Shown one piece after another: positions 18,943 to 26,361 of a stretch of 64,000 nt of DNA (its first letter is position 1; every line of letters starts with the position of its first letter). This DNA is from an uncultured Candidatus Melainabacteria bacterium. Its GTDB lineage: Bacteria; Cyanobacteriota; Vampirovibrionia; Gastranaerophilales; Gastranaerophilaceae. The stretch spans positions 310,001 through 374,000 of the forward strand of contig CANARY010000001.1 of NCBI GenBank assembly GCA_947364235.1, in the 5' to 3' direction. The notes beneath the pieces are model-generated. The model saw nothing but the letters and a program-made list of their open reading frames with translations, ran no database searches and was not told the origin of the DNA. Position numbers and translations under genes: made by a program.

Positions 18943-19254
18943 TTATTCAACATATTCTAAATAATCGCCAATATGTTCCCTCATAAAATCATCAAATTTT
19001 CTGTATAAAATGTAATCATTCAAACAATCCCTGTAATACTCAACATCTGAAATATTTGTTATGTTGAACCTTGCATGAACAGTTTTTGTTTCGCCTTTTT
19101 CATTTTTCTTGTTCCAAATTAAAATTGCATCTTCAATTTGTTCATTTTGTTTGAAATTTACTTCAATTACTTCATTTAACCATTCAAGAAATTGCTGTTG
19201 CCTTGTTTTATAGTCAACAACATTGGTTTGTTCTTTCTTCACTTCTTTAAGCAT
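18943..19254 (-). CDS. hypothetical late protein
   Basis: A 103-residue charged protein (MLKEVKKEQTNVVDYKTRQQ) of unknown family. The ATG at 19254 has GTAGGAAAG upstream and overlaps the previous gene by eight bases. It is the second gene of the late operon, ahead of the terminases, where regulators and HNH nucleases often lie; I see no HNH motif. Confidence 0.65.
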   Translation of the reverse strand: MLKEVKKEQTNVVDYKTRQQQFLEWLNEVIEVNFKQNEQIEDAILIWNKKNEKGETKTVHARFNITNISDVEYYRDCLNDYILYRKFDDFMREHIGDYLEYVE

Positions 19255-19738
19255 TTTCAACTTTCCTACACTCTGATTGAAAAATATCTGCAACCCATCT
19301 GCCATTCTCGAACTTATCCCGCCAGCTGTCTTTCTGTGGCAATGGTGCATTGTATTTTGCTCTTTGTTTATCAGGTGCAATTGCAAAGCCATAAACATAA
19401 GGCAAACTTGTTGCTGAAGCTATCAATGGAACCGGGCATTTTTGTTCTTGCAGCTGCAAATATTTTTGTTTCTCGAGCAAAAACAAATCAGCTGCTGCAC
19501 CAGTCATTTTTTCTGTTTCAACAAGTTTCTTTTTTCCGTTTGCTGCTCTGCCAAATCTTTTAATTATCAAATGTTGACAGCCGCACTTTTTGCAAATACA
19601 AGTTTCAACTTGTTCTGAAAAAATACGGTCATCACCTACATATTTTTTTTGAACTGGTTTCATTTTATAAGTTTCAATACACCAGTATGTTTCAATATCT
19701 GTTTTTTTGTATAGCTGCCCACAACATAAAAAAGCCAC
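19247..19738 (-). CDS. zinc-ribbon-like protein, first gene of the late operon
   Basis: A protein of about 163 residues starting at a GTG (19738) with AAGGGGG six bases upstream. The N-terminus has FLCCGQLYKK and YWCIETY; CICKKCGCQHL follows at about residues 50-60, suggesting one or two zinc sites. The C-terminus (LPQKDSWRDKFENGRWVADI) is unassigned. It is the first gene after the predicted late promoter. Confidence 0.65.
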   Translation of the reverse strand: MAFLCCGQLYKKTDIETYWCIETYKMKPVQKKYVGDDRIFSEQVETCICKKCGCQHLIIKRFGRAANGKKKLVETEKMTGAAADLFLLEKQKYLQLQEQKCPVPLIASATSLPYVYGFAIAPDKQRAKYNAPLPQKDSWRDKFENGRWVADIFQSECRKVENA

Positions 19739-19827
19739 TTTGAACCCCCTTCCGCAGTGTATAAGCACAGTTAGCCCTTATTTTAGCAAGGTGGTCTTTT
19801 TGGCTTCAAAGGCTCTCACTACATACC

Positions 19828-19862
19828 ATTATAACGCATGTTTCACTGTCCAGCTGGACAGT
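19828..19862 (-). promoter_or_regulatory. late promoter of element A with an 18-bp perfect palindrome in place of the -35 box
   Basis: ACTGTCCAGCTGGACAGT (19845-19862) is a perfect palindrome. On the minus strand it is followed by a consensus TATAAT (19833-19828), with no recognisable -35 hexamer. Everything downstream is the late operon. This layout suits a promoter that needs an activator, and the gene just upstream encodes a LuxR-type HTH protein, whose family binds palindromes of about this length. Confidence 0.65.
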
Positions 19863-19885
19863 CTTTCAAATTTTGCTTGACATTT

Positions 19886-19917
19886 TATAAAAAAGAAGCC
19901 TATTTTCAAGGCTTCTT
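19886..19917 (-). terminator. terminator of the early operon
   Basis: The minus strand reads AAGAAGCC, a 9-base loop, GGCTTCTTTTTT, 17 bases after the stop of the LuxR-type HTH gene. It separates early transcription from the late promoter. Confidence 0.85.
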
Positions 19918-19933
19918 GCTTCTTCAATATTCT

Positions 19934-20155
19934 TCACATATATTTTGCCAGTTCTTGCTTTGTAACTTCTTTAATTAACAAAGCCCTTCTGTTTTGTGGG
20001 TTTTTGGCTGGTATTCTGTAATATGTATAAATTCTTTCAAGGTGGTATTTTATATTTCTTTTTGAATAATTCATTTTTTCTGCAATTTCTGAATTCGTTT
20101 TTCCTTCCACCACCATTGCCAAAATTGTTTGTTGTGTATCGTTAAGAATTGCCAA
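19934..20155 (-). CDS. LuxR-type helix-turn-helix regulator, probable late activator
   Basis: A stand-alone GerE/LuxR-type DNA-binding domain of about 73 residues: ILNDTQQTILAMVVEGKTNS, EIAEKMNYSKRNIKYHLERI, matching the four-helix pattern 'L...E..IL.l...G.s..eIA..l..s..tVk.hl..I'. No receiver or ligand-binding domain is present. A TTG at 20155 is spaced well from GGGGG; a GTG at 20164 is the alternative. It is the last early gene, right before the terminator and the palindrome promoter, which suggests it switches on the late operon. Confidence 0.75.
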   Translation of the reverse strand: MAILNDTQQTILAMVVEGKTNSEIAEKMNYSKRNIKYHLERIYTYYRIPAKNPQNRRALLIKEVTKQELAKYM

Positions 20156-20405
20156 TTCCTTCACCCCCTCTGTTAATTAAACAAAGAGTATAACCGATAA
20201 TTGCCCCACTCATCATATAGGCTGCTGGTTCGCATTCTTTGTTTTGTGCTTTTACATCATTTGTGAATTTTTGAATTGCACCATTTAAAAATGCGGCATT
20301 GCCTTTGTCGTTTACAAGTTCATTCAATGCCTGTGCTTCAAATGCCTTCATTTCCTCAATTTGTTTTTGTGTCAATTCTTCTTTCAGTTTTTCTGTTTGT
20401 GCCAT
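20142..20405 (-). CDS. small hypothetical protein
   Basis: An 87-residue protein with a charged helical N-terminus (AQTEKLKEELTQKQIEEMKA) and a possible membrane-associated C-terminus (AAYMMSGAIIGYTLCLINRG). GGGAGAAACAAAC precedes the ATG. It overlaps the LuxR-type gene. Function unknown. Confidence 0.6.
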   Translation of the reverse strand: MAQTEKLKEELTQKQIEEMKAFEAQALNELVNDKGNAAFLNGAIQKFTNDVKAQNKECEPAAYMMSGAIIGYTLCLINRGGEGIGNS

Positions 20406-20424
20406 GTTTGTTTCTCCCTCTTTT

Positions 20425-20676
20425 TTAGTAATAACCGTAATTGCTGCTTTTTGGTGTGAATTCTTTTGTGTCAAACAATTGTTGCTGCACTTCAGGTGCT
20501 TTGCCTTGAAGAATTTTATTGAAACAAGCAGCTGCCAGCTTCATAAGCCTTATTTCTTCATCAGCCTTTTCTTGTGTCATTCTCCCGGCTTCCACCCATT
20601 TTGGATATACATTCACACGCAGTGCAGCTTCCCTTGCACAACAATCTTTTAATTTTTTTATTGTTTCAAAGTCCAT
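20425..20676 (-). CDS. small hypothetical protein
   Basis: An 83-residue helical protein (MDFETIKKLKDCCAREAALR; AGRMTQEKADEEIRLMKLAA). AAGGGGGCAGCAA precedes the ATG at 20676. It resembles many short phage proteins with a 'm.q.kA..E...m' pattern and no known role. Confidence 0.6.
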   Translation of the reverse strand: MDFETIKKLKDCCAREAALRVNVYPKWVEAGRMTQEKADEEIRLMKLAAACFNKILQGKAPEVQQQLFDTKEFTPKSSNYGYY

Positions 20677-20687
20677 TTGCTGCCCCC

Positions 20688-21020
20688 TTAACATTCATCC
20701 ACAAAGAACTTCAGCCAAATAAAAGGCAATATTCTAAAATAGCAAACATGTTTGTAATATGTTTCTTCAAGGTGGGTTACACTTGTGTCAGCATAGAAAG
20801 AATAATTCAAAGCCCACAAAAATATATTTATTTTTTTGTCAGTTCCTTCTTTCCATTGGCTTATTGTACATTTTTCGCCTTTCGGGTGAAGTGTTATTCC
20901 AATGAATTCTGCATGATCCCATCCTGAATTCAAAAATTTTGAATATCCTTCAAATACCCACACGCAATACAAGAAAAATAACCAAATCAATAAAAGTGTT
21001 GAAAAATTAAATATTATCAT
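20688..21020 (-). CDS. small membrane-anchored protein
   Basis: A 110-residue protein with one N-terminal membrane helix (IFNFSTLLLIWLFFLYCVWV) and a mostly extramembrane remainder. The ATG at 21020 overlaps the previous stop by one base and has AAAGGAG upstream. An early phage membrane protein could act in superinfection exclusion or host takeover, but nothing here decides between these. Confidence 0.6.
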   Translation of the reverse strand: MIIFNFSTLLLIWLFFLYCVWVFEGYSKFLNSGWDHAEFIGITLHPKGEKCTISQWKEGTDKKINIFLWALNYSFYADTSVTHLEETYYKHVCYFRILPFIWLKFFVDEC

Positions 21021-21277
21021 TATTGTTCTCCTTTCTTGTAGTTTTTGCAATAGAACTTTGTTTCATCATCATTGAAAACATTTGAATAATTGATGCAACT
21101 GTAACAAGTGCCTTCATCATCAGCAATGCTTTGATTTTCACACTCGTTGCAATGAAAATAATATCTTCCCATGTTGCAAGGTTTTCCTACTGTTTCAATA
21201 TTCAAAACAACTTCTTTGCCAAATTCTTTAATGCTCAATTTATTTTGAAAAATAAGCTTGAAACCTTCCTTATACAT
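21020..21277 (-). CDS. cysteine-rich small protein
   Basis: An 85-residue protein with Cys pairs in HCNECENQS and GTCYSCINYS and a further Cys in KFYCKNY, compatible with a zinc ribbon. Its ATG overlaps the stop of the ASCH gene, with AAGGGGGGTGT upstream. No family recognised. Confidence 0.6.
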   Translation of the reverse strand: MYKEGFKLIFQNKLSIKEFGKEVVLNIETVGKPCNMGRYYFHCNECENQSIADDEGTCYSCINYSNVFNDDETKFYCKNYKKGEQ

Positions 21278-21599
21278 CACACCCCCCTTGCTTTTTCCAC
21301 TCCACAATGTTCAGCTGTTCACCCAAATGTATTGCATAGACTGGTTTGTCAATATGCAAATCTGTTTCAAGCCCTGAAGTCAAAACTTCAATTTTATCTA
21401 TTGCAAAAAGCATTTGTTCTTTTCTGTCATAACCTTTTGAAAGAAGTGCTTTGTTTACAACTGGCTTGCCGTTTTCATAAATTCTTGAAGCCCAGCTTTT
21501 TTTGATTTCTCGATATTCAATAGTTTTTTCACCGTTCTTGATTTTATTGAACCATTCGGACTTCATCACAAGGTCAAGAACTCCATTTTCTTTGCTCAT
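21270..21599 (-). CDS. ASCH domain protein
   Basis: A 109-residue protein with the ASCH/PUA-like start LDLVMKSEWFNKIKNGEKTI followed by EYRE, and a later IDKIEVLTSGL segment. ASCH proteins are small RNA- or nucleotide-binding domains common in phage early regions; some are ribonucleases or modified-nucleoside amidohydrolases. Substrate unknown. Confidence 0.7.
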   Translation of the reverse strand: MSKENGVLDLVMKSEWFNKIKNGEKTIEYREIKKSWASRIYENGKPVVNKALLSKGYDRKEQMLFAIDKIEVLTSGLETDLHIDKPVYAIHLGEQLNIVEWKKQGGCDV

Positions 21600-22210
21600 T
21601 TTTGCCCCCTTTTTATTACTGCAATTTCGCCTTCAAGTTCCAAATTCTTGTTGTACAAGCTTTGGTTTTCTTCATCTAATTTTTCGCATTTCTGCTGCAA
21701 TTCTTCAATTTTGTGCAAATTTTCACAATGTTCTGTGGTAAGCCTTATTGATTTTTTTGCCAATTCTGCAATTTGTGCATAAGTCAAACCGCTGAAATAT
21801 TTATCAGAAAATGGGTTTGGTTTATTGTTCTGATAATCATTCAAAGCTTCACCAATTCTTTGCAAGTTTACAATTGTTTCATCATCAATCTTAAAAATAG
21901 CTGTTTTGTTGGCTTTCCAAAAAAGAAAAAATGAAAGCACAAATGTGCAAGCATCTTCAACAATTAGTGGATCACAAGCATTTTGCATTGAAGCAATTTT
22001 TGCATCTTTGCCAATAAGTTCATTGTTTACTTTAATTAGTTTTTGTTGTAACTCATTAGCTTTATTTTTTTCTCGTTGCATTTGCTTAAAATAACAATCA
22101 GGAGCTTCTCTGCAATCATCTCCATCATATAGATAACATTTGTAACCGTTCTTTTCTCCAAATTCACAACCAGTTACATCAACATTATTTGCAATCAATT
22201 TATGTGACAT
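21596..22210 (-). CDS. Cys-rich N-terminus plus coiled coil, hypothetical
   Basis: A protein of about 204 residues. The N-terminus has a cysteine set (VDVTGCEFGEKNGYKCYLY, DDCREAPDCYFKQ). A long coiled coil follows (KNKANELQQKLIKVNNELIG) and another forms the C-terminus (KIEELQQKCEKLDEENQSLY). Proteins of this layout occur widely in prophages from gut metagenomes; the function is unknown. ATG at 22210 with AAAGGAG upstream. Confidence 0.65.
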   Translation of the reverse strand: MSHKLIANNVDVTGCEFGEKNGYKCYLYDGDDCREAPDCYFKQMQREKNKANELQQKLIKVNNELIGKDAKIASMQNACDPLIVEDACTFVLSFFLFWKANKTAIFKIDDETIVNLQRIGEALNDYQNNKPNPFSDKYFSGLTYAQIAELAKKSIRLTTEHCENLHKIEELQQKCEKLDEENQSLYNKNLELEGEIAVIKRGQK

Positions 22211-22224
22211 TTTATTTTCTCCTT

Positions 22225-22317
22225 TTATTTTCTTGTAAAACTCCAAGCTATAACAGCCATAACAATCAAGGCTGTACAAGCAACAAGGTCAGTGCCTTCA
22301 ATATGTATTTGCAACAT
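22225..22317 (-). CDS. 30-residue single-span membrane peptide
   Basis: A short frame beginning MLQIHIEGTDLVACTALIVM and continuing as a hydrophobic helix that ends TRK. AAGGCGG lies nine bases before the ATG, and the stop is 15 bases before the next gene. It fills an otherwise empty gap in a dense operon. Real coding is likely but unproven. Confidence 0.5.
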   Translation of the reverse strand: MLQIHIEGTDLVACTALIVMAVIAWSFTRK

Positions 22318-22329
22318 CACAACACCGCC

Positions 22330-22845
22330 TTAAAATGGAATTTCATCTTCAGGTATTATTGAATAATCTTCAATCTTTTCTGAAATCTGAACACCTGAAA
22401 CTATCTTCAACACAAGAATTTTTTGCCCATTTGTAAGTTTTGAAACAGCTTTTGCATCAGTCAATGCAGCTGCATAGCTTTCATATACTTTGCGTGGTTT
22501 GTCTTTTAGTGGGTTGAACACATAAAACTTGCCTTCATAGTCAGTTGCATGTGCAAGTTGTGTTCTTAATTTTTGAATTTCTGAATATTGTTGGTCAATT
22601 GTGCCTTCAAGTGAATTTTCAACTTTTCTTATTTCTTCATTTTTTGCAGCAATTTGTTCTTTGAATTCATCAATTATTTTATTTTTGCCATTGCATTCCC
22701 TTTGTAAATTAGCAACATAGCAATTGTTTTGAAATAACTCTGTGTAATAAGCATCTTGTTTTTCAATAATTTTTTGTTGATGCTCAATAACTGATTTTAA
22801 GCTTTCAATGCCAGTAATTCTTTCAAAAATTTTCTTAAACTTCAT
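22330..22845 (-). CDS. coiled-coil protein with C-terminal globular part, hypothetical
   Basis: A 171-residue protein. The first half is coiled coil (EHQQKIIEKQDAYYTELFQN; DEFKEQIAAKNEEIRKVEN). The second half (KFYVFNPLKDKPRKVYESYA) looks globular and ends EDEIPF, a short acidic tip like those of ssDNA-binding or recombination partners. AAAGGAGAAACGGAA precedes the ATG. Confidence 0.6.
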   Translation of the reverse strand: MKFKKIFERITGIESLKSVIEHQQKIIEKQDAYYTELFQNNCYVANLQRECNGKNKIIDEFKEQIAAKNEEIRKVENSLEGTIDQQYSEIQKLRTQLAHATDYEGKFYVFNPLKDKPRKVYESYAAALTDAKAVSKLTNGQKILVLKIVSGVQISEKIEDYSIIPEDEIPF

Positions 22846-22859
22846 TTCCGTTTCTCCTT

Positions 22860-23429
22860 TTATTCAATGCCTTCTGCAACAAGAACACCTTTTTTGAGAG
22901 CTTCAAGTTCCTGTTTGTCTTTGTTGTACTTTTCTTTTAAGGTAATCATTTCATTTGTTACCCTTTGCCCTATTTGCCGCCAGCAATAAGAATCAGGTGG
23001 GTTTGGTTGCAAGTTCCTTGCCCCTTTTACCAGTCTTATTTTGCTTGTTTTTGTTAGTTCTTCATCAAAAACAAGCAAGCCATATTTCTTGTTTTTGGTT
23101 TGCATATATTCTGAAGCCCAAACTTCCAATTCTTTTGGCACACAAAAATAAAACTTGTTAGGTATTACATAAGATGAATAAGCTTCTTCAGGGTTTGCAT
23201 AGAATTTGTGTTTCTTTTCCTTCCAATATGTGCCATTTTTCAAAGTAGCTGTTTCAAATTCCCTTCTGAAGTCGCTTTTTGAAATTTTCACTTCTACTTC
23301 AACAAGACATTTGTCATTTATTGCACTAATATCTGAATTGTGAATACACTCTGAACACACAAAAACCATGCCTTTTTCAAACCTAAAATATTTCATCAGT
23401 TCAAGTTTTATGATGTCGGACTTCTTCAT
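22860..23429 (-). CDS. possible PD-(D/E)XK-type nuclease, MmcB-like
   Basis: A 189-residue protein. The segment CLVEVEVKISKSDFRREFE has the E-x-K character of PD-(D/E)XK nucleases, preceded by an acidic residue in AINDK. The later HKFYANPEEAYSSYVIPNKF and YFCVPKELE resemble MmcB-like DNA repair nucleases. It overlaps the previous gene by four bases. Assignment is tentative. Confidence 0.45.
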   Translation of the reverse strand: MKKSDIIKLELMKYFRFEKGMVFVCSECIHNSDISAINDKCLVEVEVKISKSDFRREFETATLKNGTYWKEKKHKFYANPEEAYSSYVIPNKFYFCVPKELEVWASEYMQTKNKKYGLLVFDEELTKTSKIRLVKGARNLQPNPPDSYCWRQIGQRVTNEMITLKEKYNKDKQELEALKKGVLVAEGIE

Positions 23430-23857
23430 TTGCTAACCCTCAAAGCTTCTTCTGCTGTTTTTCGCATAAAATCACAAACTTTATGCCAGTTTCTAAAGTC
23501 AGAATTCTTTGCACGTGCAATTTTGTTCAAGGCTTCTTCAAGTTCGGTGTATTTTGGTTTTTTCTCAAATAAACAAGCTCTGCCTATTTCAAATAAATCT
23601 TCTGTGTTTCCAAGTTCATCAAAATCTTTTGGATTATAATTCACAGGTGCTTCAAGGCTGCCACCTGTTGTATAAATTCTGCCATTTGTTTCTTCTACAA
23701 ATCTGTCATCAAAATAATAACTATCAAGCATCAAGTTTTCTTCAATCTGCCCTGCATCATTTTTACTTTTGTAAATTGCCGCTTCAATAATTTCTTGATA
23801 TGGCTTTTTGCTGCCTTTTCTTACATAAATTTTGCCATTTTCAAATTGTTTTACCAT
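23426..23857 (-). CDS. hypothetical early protein
   Basis: A 143-residue protein (MVKQFENGKIYVRKGSKKPY; DFRNWHKVCDFMRKTAEEAL) with no recognised family. GGAGAAATAAAA precedes the ATG. It lies in a run of DNA-metabolism genes, between the cytosine methyltransferase and the possible nuclease. Confidence 0.6.
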   Translation of the reverse strand: MVKQFENGKIYVRKGSKKPYQEIIEAAIYKSKNDAGQIEENLMLDSYYFDDRFVEETNGRIYTTGGSLEAPVNYNPKDFDELGNTEDLFEIGRACLFEKKPKYTELEEALNKIARAKNSDFRNWHKVCDFMRKTAEEALRVSK

Positions 23858-23859
23858 TT

Positions 23860-24771
23860 TTATTTCTCCATTTCTCTTAAAATGTGTTTAATTACTTCAA
23901 CAGTCCAACCATCACCAATGACTTCATACCGCTTCTTTTTTGGTAAAATTGCGGTGTAATTGTCAGGTAATGTTTGCAACCGTTCATATTCAAGTGGTGT
24001 TATATATCGCAGCCTGTTATCATCAAGCACAATTTTGGGTGCTTTGTAGTCTGAAGATAACAGGCAATTTATTTTGCCATCAGTTCCAAAAACTTCATTT
24101 TTTTGTTTGCTAATGCTTTCAAAAGGTTTTACAGTTCCAATGCAACCCCTGTTGTGTGGCACTGTTCTTGTGAATCGTGAAGCCCTCAATTCTGAAATAT
24201 CAAATTCAGAAGAAACATTTTTTTCTGCAATATCTTTGAAACAAATTTTTCTGTTTTTCGGTTGTTCTATTGCACAAGTTGGAAAACCAAATAAATTGAA
24301 GTTTTTGTGTCCTATATTTGTCCAGTAATATCTGTTTCGCAATTGTGCTGAAACATTTTCACTGTTTATATTTACAGGATAAGTGCCAAGTGCTTGTGAA
24401 ATTGCTTCAAAGTCTTGTTGGTACATTTGCACATTTTCAAACAAAAAATATTTTGGTTTAAGAATTTGTTTTGCTTTCACAAATTCCCAAAACAAAGAAC
24501 TTTTACAGCCTTTAAGCCCAAGCCGCTCATTGTTAGCACTTGAAAAATCTTGACAAGGTGAACCTCTAAGCAATAAATCACATTGCCCAATGCTCTCCCA
24601 GCAAATATTTCTTACATCACCCATTTGTATTGTGTCCGGGTAGTTGTTTTGTGTAACTTTTATTGCTGTTTGTTTAATTTCACAAGCAAAATATTTTTCA
24701 ACTGGAATGCCCAGCTGATCAAGTGCAATTTGTCCGCAACTAATACCATCAAACATTGAAACAACAATCAC
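23860..24771 (-). CDS. DNA (cytosine-5) methyltransferase
   Basis: A C5 methyltransferase of about 303 residues. Motif I is VVSMFDGISCGQIALDQLGI, motif IV is RGSPCQDFSS with the catalytic Cys, motif VI is FENV, and motif VIII is QLRNRYYW. Near the C-terminus GDGWTVEVIKHIL matches motif X. A single-chain phage enzyme with a short recognition domain, it probably protects phage DNA from host restriction. The GTG at 24771 was chosen because GGAGAG lies eight bases upstream, just behind the VRR-NUC stop. No partner endonuclease is evident. Confidence 0.85.
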   Translation of the reverse strand: MIVVSMFDGISCGQIALDQLGIPVEKYFACEIKQTAIKVTQNNYPDTIQMGDVRNICWESIGQCDLLLRGSPCQDFSSANNERLGLKGCKSSLFWEFVKAKQILKPKYFLFENVQMYQQDFEAISQALGTYPVNINSENVSAQLRNRYYWTNIGHKNFNLFGFPTCAIEQPKNRKICFKDIAEKNVSSEFDISELRASRFTRTVPHNRGCIGTVKPFESISKQKNEVFGTDGKINCLLSSDYKAPKIVLDDNRLRYITPLEYERLQTLPDNYTAILPKKKRYEVIGDGWTVEVIKHILREMEK

Positions 24772-24775
24772 TTGC

Positions 24776-25170
24776 TTAACTCTCCAAATACTTGTGCAAT
24801 ACTCTGATTGCTGCTTCACAACCGTATGCAATACCTACCACATAATCAGCTTCATCAAGTTTTTGAATCCAAGCTTCTTGTTCAGGTTTCAACTTGCCGC
24901 CCTCTTGCCTTTTCATTTCAATGCAAAGCACTTCATGGGTTTTGCTTTTGTTTTTGGCAAAAATAACAATGTCAGGAAAACCTTTTCTTAAGCCCATTGC
25001 TTTTTGCCTTCTTATATATCCAAAATGATTGAAGTCTTTTGTTCCATCATCTGTTTTTTAGGGATATACATACCATTTTGTGTGCTGAATGCAATAATAT
25101 TGTGTAAATCGCAATATTTTATGAATTCAATTTGTTCTGCACTCTCTTTTGGTGTCGTATTTTTTGCCAT
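24776..25170 (-). pseudogene. VRR-NUC domain nuclease split by a -1 frameshift at an A6 run
   Basis: The first frame (ATG at 25170, TTGGAG upstream) encodes ESAEQIEFIKYCDLHNIIAF and QNGMYIPKK, then goes out of frame and stops at 25012. In the -1 frame the coding sense continues at once with DDGTKDFNHFGYIRRQKAMG, GFPDIVIFAK, LCIEMKRQEGGKLKPEQEAW and on to a stop at 24776. Together they make a normal VRR-NUC protein of about 130 residues with the G-PDI and E-x-K nuclease residues. The shift falls at CCTAAAAAAC. One missing A, an assembly error, or ribosomal slippage could each explain it. Confidence 0.75.
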
Positions 25171-25197
25171 TTTGTATTCTCCAATTTGGGTGGAATA

Positions 25198-25217
25198 GGG
25201 GCAAAAAGCCCCTTTTT
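25198..25217 (+). terminator. GGGGC-AAAAA-GCCCC-TTTTT hairpin
   Basis: A short plus-sense terminator-like hairpin at the 3' end of the acidic protein gene. It opposes the operon direction, and no plus-strand gene lies before it, so the function is doubtful. Confidence 0.3.
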
Positions 25218-25221
25218 CCAA

Positions 25222-26337
25222 CTAATTATTTTTTGTTACACTATCAAGCGGCAATTTTTCTTGTCTTGCAAAAGTGTCAATTTTTGCTTCAAGTTCAGCC
25301 AGTTCATCTTCAAATTTTGAAATTTCATCTTCAAGATCTGCAATGTGCTGTTCAGCATCCAGTGCTTTTTGTTTGTATTCCTTCAATAAGTTTTGAATGT
25401 TCACAATGCTTTCAAAATCTTTTGTTCTGTCTTTAATACCCTTTATGTTTTCATCATCAACATTTGAATGGATTGCTTCAGTTACAATGTATTTAAGCTT
25501 CACAAATGGTTCAAAATCAAGTGTGCTTGCCAAATTATTGTTGTATTCAACCTTTTCTTGCAGTGTGATAATTTCAGAATGATTTTTGTTAATAAGATTT
25601 TTTAAAAACTTCTTTCGCATAATTGCATTCTTTTCATCTTTAGTATTTGCAATTACTTCAGGGATAGCTTCTTTTGCAACTTCTACAATTACATTTTTGC
25701 CAGTTGTTGCTTCATCACTCACTGCCCCTTCTTCTGTGGGTTTGTCATCAGTTGTTTTTGCTGGTTCTTCTGAATTTGTTGAACTGTCGTTTCCAGTTCC
25801 AGCTTCCTGTAATTCATCAGTGCTTGTTCCATTTTCGGTTGCTGTAACATCAGAATCAGTGCTGCAAATCTGTTCATGTTCTTCATCCTTTTCTTCTGAA
25901 GGTGCTTCAGGTGCGGTGTCAGAAATTTCTTCACCCTTTGTTTCAATCGTTTCTGTTGTTTCAATCGGTTCTGTTTGCTGTGTTTCTTCCACCATTTCAA
26001 CTTCTTCTGAAATATTTTCTGTGGTATCTGATATGGGTGTATTTGCAAACATTACTGGTTCTTGTGGTGTTTCAAGGCTTGCTTTGTGTTCTTCAATAAC
26101 ATTTTCATTTTCAAAGCTATTGCCAATAAAGTCCATTTGAACAAGGTTTGCACCAAATCTTGCAATTGGTGTAACTTCTGTTGTGCCATTGTGATGAACT
26201 GAAATGCCCATTGAAATATTGTCAATAATCTTGTAATAAGGCAATTCTTCCTTTTTGTTGTAATAGACATCACCCACATACATTGGGCAATTTCTTACAC
26301 TGTCAAAGTAGCCAGCACTTTTTTGTTTTCCTGTCAT
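25222..26337 (-). CDS. acidic low-complexity protein with C-terminal coiled coil
   Basis: A 371-residue protein in three parts. The N-terminal domain (about 1-75) is GYFDSVRNCPMYVGDVYYNK. The middle is very acidic and Thr/Ser-rich (about 85-205, for example TEPIETTETIETKGEEISD). The C-terminal coiled coil starts near residue 230 (HIADLEDEISKFEDELAELE). I recognise no family. The long negative stretch next to two methyltransferases and a nuclease could be a DNA mimic, but it could also be a linker. Confidence 0.65.
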   Translation of the reverse strand: MTGKQKSAGYFDSVRNCPMYVGDVYYNKKEELPYYKIIDNISMGISVHHNGTTEVTPIARFGANLVQMDFIGNSFENENVIEEHKASLETPQEPVMFANTPISDTTENISEEVEMVEETQQTEPIETTETIETKGEEISDTAPEAPSEEKDEEHEQICSTDSDVTATENGTSTDELQEAGTGNDSSTNSEEPAKTTDDKPTEEGAVSDEATTGKNVIVEVAKEAIPEVIANTKDEKNAIMRKKFLKNLINKNHSEIITLQEKVEYNNNLASTLDFEPFVKLKYIVTEAIHSNVDDENIKGIKDRTKDFESIVNIQNLLKEYKQKALDAEQHIADLEDEISKFEDELAELEAKIDTFARQEKLPLDSVTKNN

Positions 26338-26361
26338 CTTCTTTTTCTCCTTATCGCTGAA

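Noticed and set aside
25586-26140. 184-codon plus-strand frame rich in Ser and Val
   Set aside because: It is the complement of the acidic low-complexity protein and only reflects its repetitive codons.
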